Assembly: GCA_963795795.1 (NCBI GenBank)
Contig: CAWCJS010000008.1
Span: forward strand, 124,001 to 188,000
Source: Palsa-504 sp963795795
GTDB lineage: Bacteria > Actinomycetota > Actinomycetes > Streptosporangiales > Streptosporangiaceae
Length of the DNA: 64,000 nucleotides
Reading direction: 5' to 3'
The notes below the pieces were generated by a model. The model ran no database searches, was not told the origin of the DNA, and saw only the letters and a list, made by a program, of their open reading frames with translations. Of this stretch, positions 63,120-64,000 are shown one piece after another; the stretch's first letter is position 1; each line of letters begins with the position of its first letter. The position numbers and the translations under genes are program-made.

Positions 63120-64000
63120 GTGGACGACCAGCAAGCAACCGCGACGACGCCAACCCACGAGAGCCTCCGGCGAAACAGCCTGAATCTCCCCCGCCTGGCC
63201 TTTATCGGACTCGCCTATTTCTCGCTGGCCCCGGTCATCTACCTGAACATGGGGTTCATGGAGACCGACTCGGGCGGTCCCGTGATGCCTTTCCTGTTCA
63301 TTCTGATCACGATTGCCGTGCTGCCCACGGCCATCAGCTATGCCCTGCTCAATAACCGCAGGCCCTCGGCCGGCTCCGGTTACACGTGGCTCTGGGAATC
63401 GACGTACCCCGGGGTCGGGCTCTGGCTCGGCTGGATCATGATCACGACCTACGTCGTCGTATCGGCGCTGTACCCGGTGGCCTTCGGCACGTTCTTCAAC
63501 GCGCTGCTGACCTACTTCCACGTGAACGCGACGACGTGGACCGGGATCGGCGGCGGGGTCGCCTCGATCCTCATCATCGGGTACCTGAACCACAACAACA
63601 TCAAGCTGTCCTCCCTGGTGATCGGGATCCTCATGGTCGCGGAGGGACGTTCATCGCCGCGGTGGCGATCGTGATCGTGATCAAGGGCGGGGCGCTCGGC
63701 CATTTCAGTGGTAAGCCGTTCGATCCCCGCGCGGCGACGGCCGGATTCTCGGGGCTGAGCCTGGCCGGGATCTTCGCGTTCTTGTCGATCGCCGGGGTGG
63801 ACAGCGTGGCCCCCGTCGCCGAGGAGGCAAACACTCCGCGCCGGCTCATCCCGCTCGCCACGATCCTCATCACGGTGATCGCGGGAGCCTTCTGGACCCT
63901 GACGTCCTACGGATTCGCCATCGCGGTTCCGGTGCACACCGTCGCGAGTTACGTGAGCTCCGGTCAGATCACGCCGGTCCTGCCGATCACGCGGTCCTAC
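63120..64000 (+). CDS. APC-family permease, frameshifted and truncated by window end
   Basis: The N-terminal half of an APC-type amino acid or amine permease. GTG 63120 follows AGAGGAG. Helix 1 (L-A-F-I-G-L-A-Y-F-S-L-A-P) and S-A-G-S-G-Y-T-W are typical. The first frame ends at 63674 after M-V-A-E-G; a G is missing in the run at 63644-63646. In the next frame the protein continues G-T-F-I-A-A-V-A-I-V-I-V-I-K and A-G-V-D-S-V-A-P-V-A-E-E-A-N-T-P-R-R-L-I-P, the family's motif, to the window end. Likely one intact gene with an assembly indel. It lies 51 bp after the formamidase gene. Confidence 0.82.

Overview
The window is about 64 kb of high-GC DNA from an actinomycete. Signs of this are frequent GTG starts, lipobox lipoproteins, an ECF41 sigma factor, NarL-type two-component genes, Ser/Thr kinases and many STAND-type regulators. 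No phylogenetic marker gene is present, so genus is not assigned. Coding regions are mostly near 70% GC. Roughly 21.6-25.6 kb and 28.3-29.9 kb look more AT-rich and hold fragments and insertion-sequence remains.

Layout. 0-3.6 kb: end of a class III aminotransferase, an APC permease and an overlapping FGGY kinase, a likely catabolic operon. 3.7-9.4 kb: a broken secreted protein, a DUF3089 lipoprotein, a multi-TM protein, and an ECF41 sigma factor with its carboxymuconolactone-decarboxylase partner and a visible ECF41-type promoter. 9.4-16.9 kb: an Opp/Dpp-type ABC importer with a GH20 hexosaminidase, probably for chito- or other amino-sugar oligosaccharides. In it one permease and both ATPases are fused in a single chain. 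17-30 kb: a scrambled accessory stretch with a truncated ArsR gene, an IS701 fragment against tRNA-Ala(GGC), an isochorismatase, a short endonuclease V, an S4 protein, a REase-nSTAND3 gene broken by a decayed IS3 element, a kinase-LamG protein, a HEPN-like fragment, a Nudix hydrolase and SDR fragments.

30-40 kb: a signalling cluster. It has an XRE/NB-ARC/TPR regulator divergent from a small secreted protein across a strong palindrome, and a Ser/Thr kinase-WD40 protein divergent from a 1432-residue nSTAND1-TM-WD40 protein. 40-49 kb: ordinary metabolic and surface genes. 49-54.6 kb: an FtsX-type ABC transporter divergent from a two-component system, with a palindrome between them. 54.7-56.4 kb: two secreted proteins. 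56.6-61.9 kb: two tandem, overlapping XRE/NB-ARC/TPR paralogues with strict 120-bp TPR arrays. 62-64 kb: a formamidase and an APC permease that runs off the window.

Main themes. Five STAND NTPases and two Ser/Thr kinases lie in one window, which suggests inducible sensing or conflict functions. Single-base frameshifts recur in otherwise conserved genes, often at G/C runs, so residual assembly indels should be excluded before calling them pseudogenes. Three genes carry in-frame short tandem repeats with periods divisible by three.
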